Shown piece after piece: positions 1-7,656 of a stretch of 21,114 nucleotides of DNA (positions are counted from its first letter, which is position 1; each line of letters starts with the position of its first letter). This DNA comes from Phycisphaerales bacterium UBA2402. Lineage in GTDB: Bacteria; Planctomycetota; Phycisphaerae; Phycisphaerales; UBA1924. A program made the position numbers and the translations under genes. The stretch is taken from positions 476-21,589 of the forward strand of contig DDSA01000263.1 of the NCBI GenBank assembly GCA_002343715.1. The letters run 5' to 3'. Under the pieces are notes generated by a model. The model had not been told where the DNA came from. It saw only the letters and a list, made by a program, of their open reading frames with translations, and ran no database searches.

Positions 1-1
1 A

Positions 2-1561
2 GGAAAACCCCCCCCCCCGGCTCCCCCCCCCCCCCCCCCCCGCAACGAGCCCCCCGCCGTTGTCGAGTCAAAGACCGCCGATGCGGCGACGATCCTGGCC
101 GCGGTGCGACGGGCAACAGGCATCGAGCGCCTGCGCGACTTTCCATCGGGTGTGCGTCTCTCGGGCACGGCACGGTTCCTCGGGCAGGACGCCCCGTACG
201 AGCAGATCTTCGACGGTGAGGGCCGCTTTGTCAGTTCGATCCGCGGCCCGATCGGCATCACGTTCGGCAGCGACGGATCAACCGTCTGGTCCACGGACAT
301 CGGCGGAGAGGGTCGCGTGCTGGAGTTGGGCGACCGCTCCGCCGCGTGGCTCAACGAGGGGATCGCCACCCACCGCCACTTCCAGCCCGGCGCGGGTCTG
401 GCGTTCACCGCGGACGAACCGCACACCAACGAGGCCGTGCTCGCGCTGGCCTTCACGCACGACGACGGGAACATCACGGGCCGCGTCGAGATCGACCGCG
501 CGACGAACCTGCCGGTGCGCTGGGTCTTCACCTCGCCGCCGACAACGACCACGATCGAGTTGACGGGCGTGACGGAGTTCGGCGGACTTCGTCTGCCCCG
601 CTCGATCAGCGCGACATCCTCCGGCGGCACCGAGAACTCGTTCACCATCGCCGAGGCCTCCGAAGCACCGACGTTTATCCGCAGCCCCTTCGAGTTTCTC
701 GGCCCGGCGTTCGACGACACACGCTTTGATCCTTCGATCCCGCCGGCCCTGGAGGTAAAACGCGCCAAAACCGGGCACCTGCTCGTACACCCCCGTATCG
801 ACGGCAAGGATGTCGGCTGGTTCATTTTCGATACCGGCGCGGGGATCACCGTGCTCGACACCAAGACGGTGGAAACGCTCGGCCTGACGCGCCAGGGCAC
901 GGTTCCCGCGATGGGAGCGGGCGGCTCGACCCAGAGCGGCCTGGCGCGCATCGGCGAGTTCTCGCTCGGGCCGATCACCATCACGGATCAACTGGTCCTC
1001 GACCTGAATATCGGCTTCCTCTCGCCCCTCATGGGCGAGACCATCGCCGGCATCGTGGGCTACCCGGTGCTGGCACGGTCGGTGGTGAGCGTGGACATGC
1101 AGACCCCCGCCGTCTCGATCCACAACCCCGCCGCGTTCACGCTCTCGTCGGGCGAGTGGAGCACGCTGCACGTCTACGAGCGGCACCCCTGCGTCGAGGG
1201 CGTGCTGGAAGGGCACCCCGGCATCTTCCGGCTCGACACCGGCGCGGGGGCGAACACGGTCACCGTCCACGTCCCCTTCGTCCAGCGGCACGCGCTGCTC
1301 GACGGGCGCGAGACGACCGACTCGATGTTCGGCGGCGTGGGCGGCATGGTCAAGGCGAAAGCGGGGATGGTGAAGTCCATGACCCTGGGCGGGCACACGC
1401 ACGAGAACTTCACCGCGCAGTTCGCCATCGAGCCCAAGGGGGCGATGGCCGATCCCTACCTCGCCGGGAACCTCGGCGGCGGACTGGTGTCGCCGTTCAT
1501 CGTGACCTTCGACTACCGGAACAACCGCATCGCCTTCGTGCCCCGCGGCGAACCGAAGTGA
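2..1561 (+). CDS. Retropepsin-like aspartic protease family protein with two DTGA motifs, 5' end missing
   Basis: The reading frame is open to the window edge, so the N-terminus is missing; 519 residues are visible. It starts in a Pro-rich stretch encoded by poly-C runs, followed by ESKTADAATILAAVRRATG, so the GTG at 104 is probably internal. The first ~200 residues are a beta-rich region I cannot assign; a LolA-like fold is only a guess. Two clan AA aspartic protease halves follow. The first DTGA has its Asp codon at 830-832 (context FIFDTGAGITVLD), the second at 1235-1237 (context FRLDTGAGANTVTV). In this superfamily each half supplies one catalytic Asp, so one chain could form a complete pepsin-like site. 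The Pro-rich linker and context suggest an exported protein, but no signal peptide is visible. It converges on the kinase gene with a 3-bp gap. Family call is firm; substrate unknown. Confidence 0.8.
   Translation, partial: GKPPPPAPPPPPPRNEPPAVVESKTADAATILAAVRRATGIERLRDFPSGVRLSGTARFLGQDAPYEQIFDGEGRFVSSIRGPIGITFGSDGSTVWSTDIGGEGRVLELGDRSAAWLNEGIATHRHFQPGAGLAFTADEPHTNEAVLALAFTHDDGNITGRVEIDRATNLPVRWVFTSPPTTTTIELTGVTEFGGLRLPRSISATSSGGTENSFTIAEASEAPTFIRSPFEFLGPAFDDTRFDPSIPPALEVKRAKTGHLLVHPRIDGKDVGWFIFDTGAGITVLDTKTVETLGLTRQGTVPAMGAGGSTQSGLARIGEFSLGPITITDQLVLDLNIGFLSPLMGETIAGIVGYPVLARSVVSVDMQTPAVSIHNPAAFTLSSGEWSTLHVYERHPCVEGVLEGHPGIFRLDTGAGANTVTVHVPFVQRHALLDGRETTDSMFGGVGGMVKAKAGMVKSMTLGGHTHENFTAQFAIEPKGAMADPYLAGNLGGGLVSPFIVTFDYRNNRIAFVPRGEPK
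8..41. repeat. Poly-C homopolymer runs at the window edge
   Basis: Eleven consecutive C (8-18) are followed by GGCT and then nineteen consecutive C (23-41). Read in the frame of the downstream protease gene they encode a proline-rich linker. Runs this long are unusual for coding DNA and are error-prone in sequencing, so the true length, and with it the upstream frame, is uncertain. Confidence 0.85.
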
Positions 1562-1564
1562 CGC

Positions 1565-3997
1565 TCACGGCGACGTCTCGTCCTCGCCCAGGCCGTGCTC
1601 CGCGAGCCGCTCGCGCCAACCCTGGGCGCTGTCGGGCCGGCCCCAGGCTTCGTACATCGGGATGATGATGGACGCCAGACTCCGCAGCGTGCGGAGGTCG
1701 CCGCGGTCGGTGTTCACGGCGTGGGCGTACGCCTCGAGCAGCAGGGACTCGGCCTCCGGGAAGTCCCCCTCCACCATTTTCAGTTGCCCCTGGTACATGA
1801 GCGCGTGGGCGAGTTGGGCCGATGACTCGGGCAACCACTTTCGGAAGATGTCGGCCGCGCCCGAGAGCATCCGCCCGGCCTCCTCGCGCTGTCCCACGAT
1901 GAGGTAGACCGTGCCCAGACTCGTCATCGTCACGCCGATAAGCGGGTTGTCGGGGTCGTACAGGCGGCGCCGCAGTTCGAGTGTTCTCTCGAAGAGTTCG
2001 ATGGACTCGTCGAAGCGCAACCGCGAGTTCACCACGTCGGCCAGCACGCTCAGGCTGTCCCCCAGCACCGGGTGCGGCGCGGACCCCTCCGGCCGGAAGG
2101 ACGCGATCGACTCGCGCAGGATCCGCTCCGCCTCGTCCGCGTTGTTCGCCGGGTCGCTGAGCCACAGGGCCGTGGCGTAGTACGTCGTGCACGCGGCGGT
2201 GTCAGCGTGCGTCTCTCCCAGCCGCGCCCGCCGCACGCGCAGGGCGTGCTCCAGCCAGGGCAGCGCCCGGTCGTACTCGTTGAACGACACCAGCAGGCAG
2301 CCCAGGGAATAGGCGCTGTGGGCGTAGGCGAGGCTCTCTTTCCCGGACAAGTCCTCGCGCGTGGCGAGCGAGCGGCGGATCAGCCCCTCGGTCTGCTCGC
2401 GTCGATCGACGTGCCCGAAGGCCATCAGAAGCCCGTACTCGCACTGGCTCGCGGCGGTGTCGAGGTGCTTTTCGCCCAGCGTGTTCAGGCGGATCTCGTA
2501 GGCGATGCGGGCGTGCTCGGCGGCTTGGGCCGCCATGCCCATCTGCCGGTACGCCAGCGCGAGGGTCATGCGCACCTCGGCCTCGACCTCCGGCTGTCCG
2601 TCGAGCACCCCGTGCGCGAGTTCATCCTCGGCCTGCTGCAGCATGAACTTCGAGACGCTGGCCCCCTGCGTCATCGCGGGGTTGACGCTCGAGAGCATCC
2701 GCCGCATGAACTCCTTGGCGGCCTGCTGCTTGACGCGCTCGGCCTGCTGGTTCACGGCCGTCGTGACGCCGACGATGCCCAGGACCAGCGCGACCGTCAC
2801 GACCGCGGCCGCCGCCGCCGCGCCCTTGCGGCGCTTCACGGTCTTGCGCAGGACGTACCACAGGCTGTCGCGCTTCGCCGCGATCGGCTCGCCTTTGAGC
2901 CAGTGGATCAGGTCATCGCGAAGTTGCTGCGCGGACTGGTAGCGGCGGGCCGGGTCCTTGTCCAGGGCGCGCAGGACGATCGTGTCAAGGTCGTCATCCA
3001 CATCCGGGTTCAGGGCGGAGGGCCGTCCCGCCATCAACTCCGCCACGTTGCGGATCACCTCGCCGAAGGAGCCATCGACCGGGTAGGGCATCGCGCCGGT
3101 CAGGAGTTCATACAGAATAACGCCCAGGGCGTACACGTCCGTCCGTGTGTCGATCAGGTCGGGGCGACCGGCCACCTGCTCCGGGCTGGCGTAGGCCAAT
3201 GTTCCGGCGAACTCGCCGGGCTGCGTCTCGGTCGGGCGGCCGATCCGCAGCTCCGCGAAGTCGCTCCCGGCCCGGATCTTGGCGATGCCGAAGTCCAGCA
3301 CGTGCGGTTCGCCGGCGCTGTCTACCAGAATGTTGCCCGGCTTGAGGTCGCGGTGGATCACGCCCCGCTGGTGGGCGTACTGCACCGCGTCGCACACCTT
3401 GGCGAACATCTCGATGACCGGCGCGATCGCCCGCCGTCCATCGGCGCCGCCCGACTTCGCGGGACGCAGCCCCCGCACATCGAGCGGCACGCCCTCGATG
3501 TGCTCCATGATGAGCGCGAAGCGGTTGCCCCGCACCGGCGTGCTGTCATAGACCGTCACGATGTTGGGGTGCCGCAGGCCCGCCGCGATCTCCGCCTCGC
3601 GCTCGAACCGCGACCGCTGCCGCGGCGTGGCGAAGGCGCCCTGCAGCAGCATCTTCACCGCCACGATCCGCCGGGTGTGCTCCTGCTCGGCCTTGTAGAC
3701 GATGCCCTGCGCGCCCCGGTGGATCTCCGACAGGAGCCGGTAGCCGGGGATGATCTCCGACGGGACCGATGCCTCCTCGAAGAGGTCCGGCGGCGGACGC
3801 AGTTCCGTGGCGAAGTCCGACAGGAACCGGTTGTTCTCCCGGATGTCCGCGATCACCCCGCGGCACGAATCGCACGCGCCGACGTGGGCGATCAGCACCG
3901 CGTCGTCGGACTCGCCGGAGGCGATGGCCTCCAGCACCGCGGGGCCGGGGCACGGGTCCAGCACCATCGTCGTGTTGGGATCGCTGTCACCCTTCAT
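1565..3997 (-). CDS. Membrane Ser/Thr protein kinase with zinc-finger N-terminus and TPR-like C-terminus
   Basis: This 810-residue protein is a Hanks-type kinase. Residues 16-45 carry C16, H38, C42 and C45 in an H-x3-C-x2-C arrangement like the zinc-binding anti-sigma (ZAS) motif. The kinase domain spans about 83-370: glycine-rich loop near 95-98, VAIK-type K115 (VAVKML), catalytic HRDLKPGN with D217, DFG with D235, and an APE-like ASPEQ. A basic stretch (KRRKG) and one transmembrane helix lie near 391-411. The rest (about 440-790) is helical and resembles TPR repeats, presumably a sensor or interaction region outside the membrane. The start could also be the GTG directly upstream at 4000. 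The gene lies 36-39 nt downstream of the ECF sigma gene, probably in one transcript. ECF-kinase pairs are common in planctomycetes, where the kinase is thought to control sigma activity. The partner is inferred here. Confidence 0.93.
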   Translation of the reverse strand: MKGDSDPNTTMVLDPCPGPAVLEAIASGESDDAVLIAHVGACDSCRGVIADIRENNRFLSDFATELRPPPDLFEEASVPSEIIPGYRLLSEIHRGAQGIVYKAEQEHTRRIVAVKMLLQGAFATPRQRSRFEREAEIAAGLRHPNIVTVYDSTPVRGNRFALIMEHIEGVPLDVRGLRPAKSGGADGRRAIAPVIEMFAKVCDAVQYAHQRGVIHRDLKPGNILVDSAGEPHVLDFGIAKIRAGSDFAELRIGRPTETQPGEFAGTLAYASPEQVAGRPDLIDTRTDVYALGVILYELLTGAMPYPVDGSFGEVIRNVAELMAGRPSALNPDVDDDLDTIVLRALDKDPARRYQSAQQLRDDLIHWLKGEPIAAKRDSLWYVLRKTVKRRKGAAAAAAVVTVALVLGIVGVTTAVNQQAERVKQQAAKEFMRRMLSSVNPAMTQGASVSKFMLQQAEDELAHGVLDGQPEVEAEVRMTLALAYRQMGMAAQAAEHARIAYEIRLNTLGEKHLDTAASQCEYGLLMAFGHVDRREQTEGLIRRSLATREDLSGKESLAYAHSAYSLGCLLVSFNEYDRALPWLEHALRVRRARLGETHADTAACTTYYATALWLSDPANNADEAERILRESIASFRPEGSAPHPVLGDSLSVLADVVNSRLRFDESIELFERTLELRRRLYDPDNPLIGVTMTSLGTVYLIVGQREEAGRMLSGAADIFRKWLPESSAQLAHALMYQGQLKMVEGDFPEAESLLLEAYAHAVNTDRGDLRTLRSLASIIIPMYEAWGRPDSAQGWRERLAEHGLGEDETSP

Positions 3998-4036
3998 CAC
4001 CCCAAACCCGAATCCTTCCCGATGCCGGGCATCGGC

Positions 4037-4660
4037 TCAGGCGTCTTCGTACGCCTCGGCGATGCGCGACACGATCTCCCGCAGCTGCTTCGTCACCCGG
4101 TTCTTCGACACGTACACCTCGTCCACGCTGATGCCGCATTCCTTCGCCGCCGCGGCGGTGGGCACGCCGCGGATCGCCACCAACTCAAAAGCCTTGATCG
4201 TCGATTCGCTCATCTTCGATATGGAACGCAACTCCGTCAGCGCCGCGGCCAGCACCGCGTGCTTCTTCTCCGCATCCCAAATTGCGGTCAGTTGGGCCGG
4301 ATCTTGCATCTCCGACCCGCCGGATACCTGATCGAGGGCCGACTCGCCGCGCCACTCCTTACGCCGCCCCTGCCCGCGCTGAATGTCCACCGCGCGGTTG
4401 CGCGCAATGGAAATGAGCCAGGAACTCAACCTGCCCCGCCCTTTCTGGTACATCCCCGACCGATAATCGCGGACGAACTCGGTCAGCGCCTGCTGGGCCA
4501 CGTCCGCGGCGTCTTCCGCGTTCAGCCCCAGTTTGCGCGCGAACCCGTGCAGGATGGGCCGGAACCGCGCATCAAACTCGACCCAGACGGGGCTGTTGCC
4601 TTCGTCCTTCAGGGCGTCGAGCAGGGCGGTGGTCGTGGTTGGTCCGGATCGGCTGGACAT
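4037..4660 (-). CDS. ECF-type RNA polymerase sigma factor
   Basis: The 207-residue product has sigma-70 region 2 at about 40-105 (FARKLGLNAEDAADVAQQAL, then SWLISIARNRAVDIQRG, which matches the 2.3/2.4 promoter-melting and -10 recognition helices). Region 4 is at about 147-200, with an HTH (AAAAKECGISVDEVYVSKNRV) that would bind the -35 element. There is no region 1 or 3, as expected for an ECF factor. The start is the ATG at 4660-4658, preceded by AGGA with 7-nt spacing. That SD lies inside a perfect palindrome (4665-4682), so expression may be controlled by repression or by a hairpin. The kinase gene follows on the same strand. No classical anti-sigma gene is present; the kinase's zinc-finger N-terminus may play that role, which is inference. 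No candidate promoters were mapped. Confidence 0.93.
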   Translation of the reverse strand: MSSRSGPTTTTALLDALKDEGNSPVWVEFDARFRPILHGFARKLGLNAEDAADVAQQALTEFVRDYRSGMYQKGRGRLSSWLISIARNRAVDIQRGQGRRKEWRGESALDQVSGGSEMQDPAQLTAIWDAEKKHAVLAAALTELRSISKMSESTIKAFELVAIRGVPTAAAAKECGISVDEVYVSKNRVTKQLREIVSRIAEAYEDA

Positions 4661-4664
4661 GCGA

Positions 4665-4682
4665 GTATCCTGTACAGGATAC
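4665..4682. promoter_or_regulatory. Perfect 18-bp palindrome over the sigma-factor ribosome binding site
   Basis: GTATCCTGTACAGGATAC is its own reverse complement. It lies 4 bp upstream of the sigma-factor ATG (- strand). Its downstream arm contains AGGA, 7 nt before the start codon. In RNA it can fold into a 7-bp stem with a GUAC loop that hides this SD; as DNA it has the symmetry of a dimeric repressor operator. The palindrome is seen directly; the function is inferred. Confidence 0.65.
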
Positions 4683-4700
4683 CACAGGCTCGGCCATCGT

Positions 4701-4731
4701 GGAAGCGCAAAACAACGCCGGGCACGCCCGG
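4701..4731 (-). terminator. Possible weak rho-independent terminator
   Basis: On the - strand, CCGGGCGTGCCCGG (5-bp G/C stem, 4-nt loop; 4731-4718) is followed by CGTTGTTTTG. It sits about 20 nt after the stop codon of the unknown membrane protein and before the sigma factor, which suggests these are separate transcripts. The stem is short and the U-tract is interrupted, so read-through is plausible. Confidence 0.35.
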
Positions 4732-4751
4732 AATTACCGCGGGCGCGGCCC

Positions 4752-5876
4752 TCAACCCCGCGCGGGCAATGGTGTATCCGAACGAACCGATGAAGCTCGG
4801 CGCGATGTTCCCGGCGCGGCCCGGAGGTTCATGGCGAGCAGGCCGGCCTCGAAGACGGCCCACGCCGCGCCGAGCGGGAGCAGCCACCAGGCGTTGGGGT
4901 CGATCCGGTCCACGATCCTGGTGATGAGACGCTCGGCGTTGCCCTTCCAGACCGCCTTGATGACACCGACCAGCACGTGCGGGCGGGTCAGCGCTTTGAC
5001 CACCGGGCCGGTGAGATACTCGGCCCCGGCTCGCCCTTTCTTCGCCGCGGAGAGCACGAGTTGTTCCCCCGCTTCGCCAGCGCCTTTCAGGATAAAGGCG
5101 CCCTGCCCGCCCGTGACGTGGAGCGCGAACGCCCCCGACGGGTTCTTTTCCACGAACCGCGCCAGGCGGGCGAGGTCTTCGGGCGAGTCCGCGAGTTTCA
5201 AGGCCCGCATCGCCCCCCCCGGGCTGGCCTTCTTCGAGATCGCCGCGACATCCTCGCAGACGCGGGCCAGTTCGTCGGTCCGGCGTGCCTTGAGGCTCTT
5301 CTTGAGATAGTCGCCCATCGCGGTGCTCATGTGCCCGGCGCGCTTCGCGGCTTTGAGGATTGATGGCGCCCAATCGATCTGCGGCGCGAGCGTTGTGCCG
5401 ATGCCGACGGCGCTGAGCAGCAGCACCACCTCGTCGCTGTCGCCGTCGAGCATCTGCTTGCCCCCCTCGATCACCAGGTCGCGCACATCGCCGACGACGA
5501 AGAAATCCGCCGCGACCGCGCCGATCAGCGCTTCGAGCGAATCTCCCCGCCCCGTCAATGCGCCCTTCCCCGCGGCGGAGGCCTTTCGAAGCCAACTGTC
5601 ACGCTCGGCGATGGTCGCCGCCCGTTCCGCTTCAAGCCCGGCGTCGGGCCGCTCGCGCAGCCCCGCCTCCGCGACCATCACCGCCTCGCCATAGCGCCCC
5701 TGCGCGCGCAGCGCACGGACCTCGGCCAGATAGTCGAACCCCGGCAGCGCCGCGAGTTGCAGCCGCGCCAATCGCGCCGGCCCGTCGGTCGCCAGCACGT
5801 ACACGACGAAACAGGCCATCGCGAGGCGCACCAGCCCCCACTTGCACCGCCACAGTTGGAACGCGGCACGGATCAT
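4752..5876 (-). CDS. Membrane protein of unknown function (374 aa)
   Basis: I do not recognise a named function. The N-terminus (IRAAFQLWRCKWGLVRLAMACFVVYVLAT) contains a likely transmembrane or signal-anchor helix at about 12-30. Residues 48-95 are helical, possibly one TPR-like hairpin (EVRALRAQGRYGEAVMVAEAG). The middle has a hydrophobic motif, AADFFVVGDVRDLVIEGG, then LLLSAVGIGTTLAPQIDW. The second half is rich in charged helices and ends with another hydrophobic segment (WWLLPLGAAWAVFEAGLLAMNL, about 333-355) and a basic tail. The VVGDVRDL-type motif loosely recalls sequences before polymorphic toxin domains and some proteobacterial hypothetical proteins, but no toxin domain is evident. 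The start ATG overlaps the stop of the upstream DUF4230-like gene (ATGA), so translation is probably coupled and the two proteins probably act together at the membrane. Confidence 0.85.
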   Translation of the reverse strand: MIRAAFQLWRCKWGLVRLAMACFVVYVLATDGPARLARLQLAALPGFDYLAEVRALRAQGRYGEAVMVAEAGLRERPDAGLEAERAATIAERDSWLRKASAAGKGALTGRGDSLEALIGAVAADFFVVGDVRDLVIEGGKQMLDGDSDEVVLLLSAVGIGTTLAPQIDWAPSILKAAKRAGHMSTAMGDYLKKSLKARRTDELARVCEDVAAISKKASPGGAMRALKLADSPEDLARLARFVEKNPSGAFALHVTGGQGAFILKGAGEAGEQLVLSAAKKGRAGAEYLTGPVVKALTRPHVLVGVIKAVWKGNAERLITRIVDRIDPNAWWLLPLGAAWAVFEAGLLAMNLRAAPGTSRRASSVRSDTPLPARG

Positions 5877-6541
5877 GAGGCAGGCTCATCCTTGAATCGG
5901 ACGAAGACCGCGGTCTCCTCCCCCACGATCGACCGGATCAGTTGCTCCACCTGCGCTTTGGTGGTGGACTCGACCCGCGCGGCATCCTCGGGCCGGAGGG
6001 TCAGTCCATCCGCCGTCTTCGCCGCGTCCTTGCGGGCCTGGCTCAGGTAATACTCACCAGCGCGGCTGCGCAGCCGCGCCCAGCCGGTGCTCACGCTGGG
6101 CGGGGACTTCTCGCCGTACACCTGCGTTGCGATCCGCGTGGGCCGGGGCACGCTGACGTAATACGCCCCCGACAACGGGCTGAAAGCCAGCGAGGTCACG
6201 TCCATCGCGGACAGGTCCGTGCCGTAGGAGAGCCGCACCGGCACCTCGATCGAGGCCAGCACATCGCCCCGCCAACTCTCATCACCCCGCACGATCCTGA
6301 CGGTCGTGTCAATCTCGACCGTCACCAGTTTCATGGCGGCCACAGCGCGGGCCACGTCGGCCACGGGCCGGGGCGGGCGGAGGGCATTCACACGGGCCGC
6401 GGCGGCGGCCTCGGAGACCAGGGCGGACTGTTGACGGTGCATCCACGCGGCGAGACCGCCGAAGACCAGAAGCGCGGGCAGCGCCGCGCGGAGAACATGG
6501 GACAGGGCGTTCGCCATCGGGCGGACCCAATTTCGGCACAT
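5873..6541 (-). CDS. DUF4230-like membrane-anchored protein
   Basis: This 222-residue protein has a basic N-terminus and one hydrophobic segment (LRAALPALLVFGGLAAW, about 17-34), so it is probably anchored with most of the chain outside. The body contains KLVTVEIDTTVRIVRGDESW, then GDVLASIEVPVRLSYGTDLS and a C-terminal helical part (STTKAQVEQLIRSIVGEETAVFVRF). This order of a beta-rich domain with an LVTVE strand, a G.DLS motif and a C-terminal amphipathic helix resembles DUF4230; the match is from memory and unverified. Three starts are possible: GTG 6556, ATG 6541 and ATG 6517. None has a good SD; 6541 was chosen because it keeps positive charges ahead of the helix. It overlaps the next gene by 4 bp. 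Confidence 0.75.
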   Translation of the reverse strand: MCRNWVRPMANALSHVLRAALPALLVFGGLAAWMHRQQSALVSEAAAAARVNALRPPRPVADVARAVAAMKLVTVEIDTTVRIVRGDESWRGDVLASIEVPVRLSYGTDLSAMDVTSLAFSPLSGAYYVSVPRPTRIATQVYGEKSPPSVSTGWARLRSRAGEYYLSQARKDAAKTADGLTLRPEDAARVESTTKAQVEQLIRSIVGEETAVFVRFKDEPAS

Positions 6542-6633
6542 GTGCCCGCCGGACACAAGCCCATCAACTCACGGGCCACGCGCGCGGCCGATCGTTCAGC
6601 ACACTCTCGGTACGAACGGCGGAAATCGCGGGT

Positions 6634-7455
6634 TCAGGAGCGCTTGCCCAGCACCCAGCCCAGAACGGCGGCGATGAGCGTCACTCCGCCGCCGATGCCG
6701 ACCATCATCCAGAAGTTCTCGCCCATCCACGAGAGAATCCCGCCGCCCGATGTGCTCGTCATGCCCATGATGATGGCGAAGGCCGCCAGGCCCACCGCCA
6801 CGATCATCCCGAGCGCCAAGCCGCCCACCAGGCCGCTTCCCGGGCCGTCGTAGACCTCGGCAAGGACCATCACCGGGGCGGATGCCGCCGCGGCCATTTC
6901 AGCGGATTCACCGGAGGGGCTCTCGAAGAGTGCGCCGCCATCACCCGCGGGCGCATCCATGGCCGTCTGTTGGGCCACGGTCTCGGAGCCGTAGACATCT
7001 TCCAGCAGGTTGCCGCCCAGCGAGGTGTCATCCCCTTCGCGGGTCATGTCCAGCAACCCGCCAGAACCCGAAGCGCCTTTGCCATCCTCGCCCGGATCGA
7101 CCAGACTCATGGGCGAGTTGCTCACGCGCGTCACGGCGGACGGATCGGACTCATCGGTATCCTCGGCCTCGAAGATGCTGATACCCGTCGAATCCTTGTC
7201 GTCACGCAACGAGACACCCGTGCCGCTCGAAGAGGCCAGGGCGATCGGCTCGAGCTCGCCGCTCTCGGCCAAGGGAATGGTGTCCATATCGTCGCCGCCG
7301 CCCGCCAGCAGGTCGACCTGTTCCTTCTTGAACATCAACTTATCTCGGTCGCGGAACTCCTGCAACTGCCCGCTCTTGGCCATGTCGCGCACCTGTTCAG
7401 CGCTCTTGCCGAGTTTCGCAGCGGCTTCCTCGAGCGAGTAGAAGATCTTTTCCAT
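6634..7455 (-). CDS. Excisionase/MerR-type HTH protein with two C-terminal transmembrane helices
   Basis: The 273-residue product begins MEKIFYSLEEAAAKLGKSAEQ and continues to about residue 52 as a small winged-HTH of the excisionase/MerR_17 kind (…VRDMAKSGQLQEFRDRDKLMFKKEQVDLL). Residues ~55-195 are low-complexity and rich in Asp, Glu, Ser and Gly, probably disordered. Two hydrophobic helices end the chain: GLVGGLALGMIVAVGLAAFAI (about 207-230) and FWMMVGIGGGVTLIAAVLGW (about 247-268), then GKRS. The ATG at 7455 is preferred over an upstream in-frame start at 7503 because GGAGA lies at 7470-7466 and the conserved N-terminus begins there. The DNA-binding domain appears tethered to the inner membrane, which would fit a membrane-bound regulator or nucleoid anchor. 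I recall similar proteins in planctomycetes, without known function. It precedes the DUF4230-like gene by 92 nt on the same strand. Confidence 0.88.
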   Translation of the reverse strand: MEKIFYSLEEAAAKLGKSAEQVRDMAKSGQLQEFRDRDKLMFKKEQVDLLAGGGDDMDTIPLAESGELEPIALASSSGTGVSLRDDKDSTGISIFEAEDTDESDPSAVTRVSNSPMSLVDPGEDGKGASGSGGLLDMTREGDDTSLGGNLLEDVYGSETVAQQTAMDAPAGDGGALFESPSGESAEMAAAASAPVMVLAEVYDGPGSGLVGGLALGMIVAVGLAAFAIIMGMTSTSGGGILSWMGENFWMMVGIGGGVTLIAAVLGWVLGKRS

Positions 7456-7656
7456 AGCGTTCGTTTCTCCGACAAGACGGCGCGACGCGGTCCAACCAAA
7501 CAAACATAGAACTCAGCACGAGCGTGCCGGGCGGGAGGCTAGCCCTTACGCGAGGCAGGAATCAAGCCCGAGTGTCCCAAATATAGTCTGCGGGTCGGGT
7601 ATCGGTTGCGTTCAGAAGATCAGATTCATCCAAGACGCAGAGGACAGATTCCGGGT

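Noticed and set aside
2072..4924. Very long open frame (950 codons) on the + strand across the kinase and sigma genes
   Set aside because: It is antisense to two genes with clear catalytic and binding motifs; its translation is Arg/His/Leu-rich with no recognisable domain, as expected from the opposite strand of G+C-rich coding DNA.
4752..5876. Polymorphic toxin or pre-toxin reading of the 374-residue membrane protein
   Set aside because: Only a short VVGDVRDL-type motif suggests it. There is no C-terminal toxin domain and no immunity-like partner; the overlap is with an upstream membrane protein.
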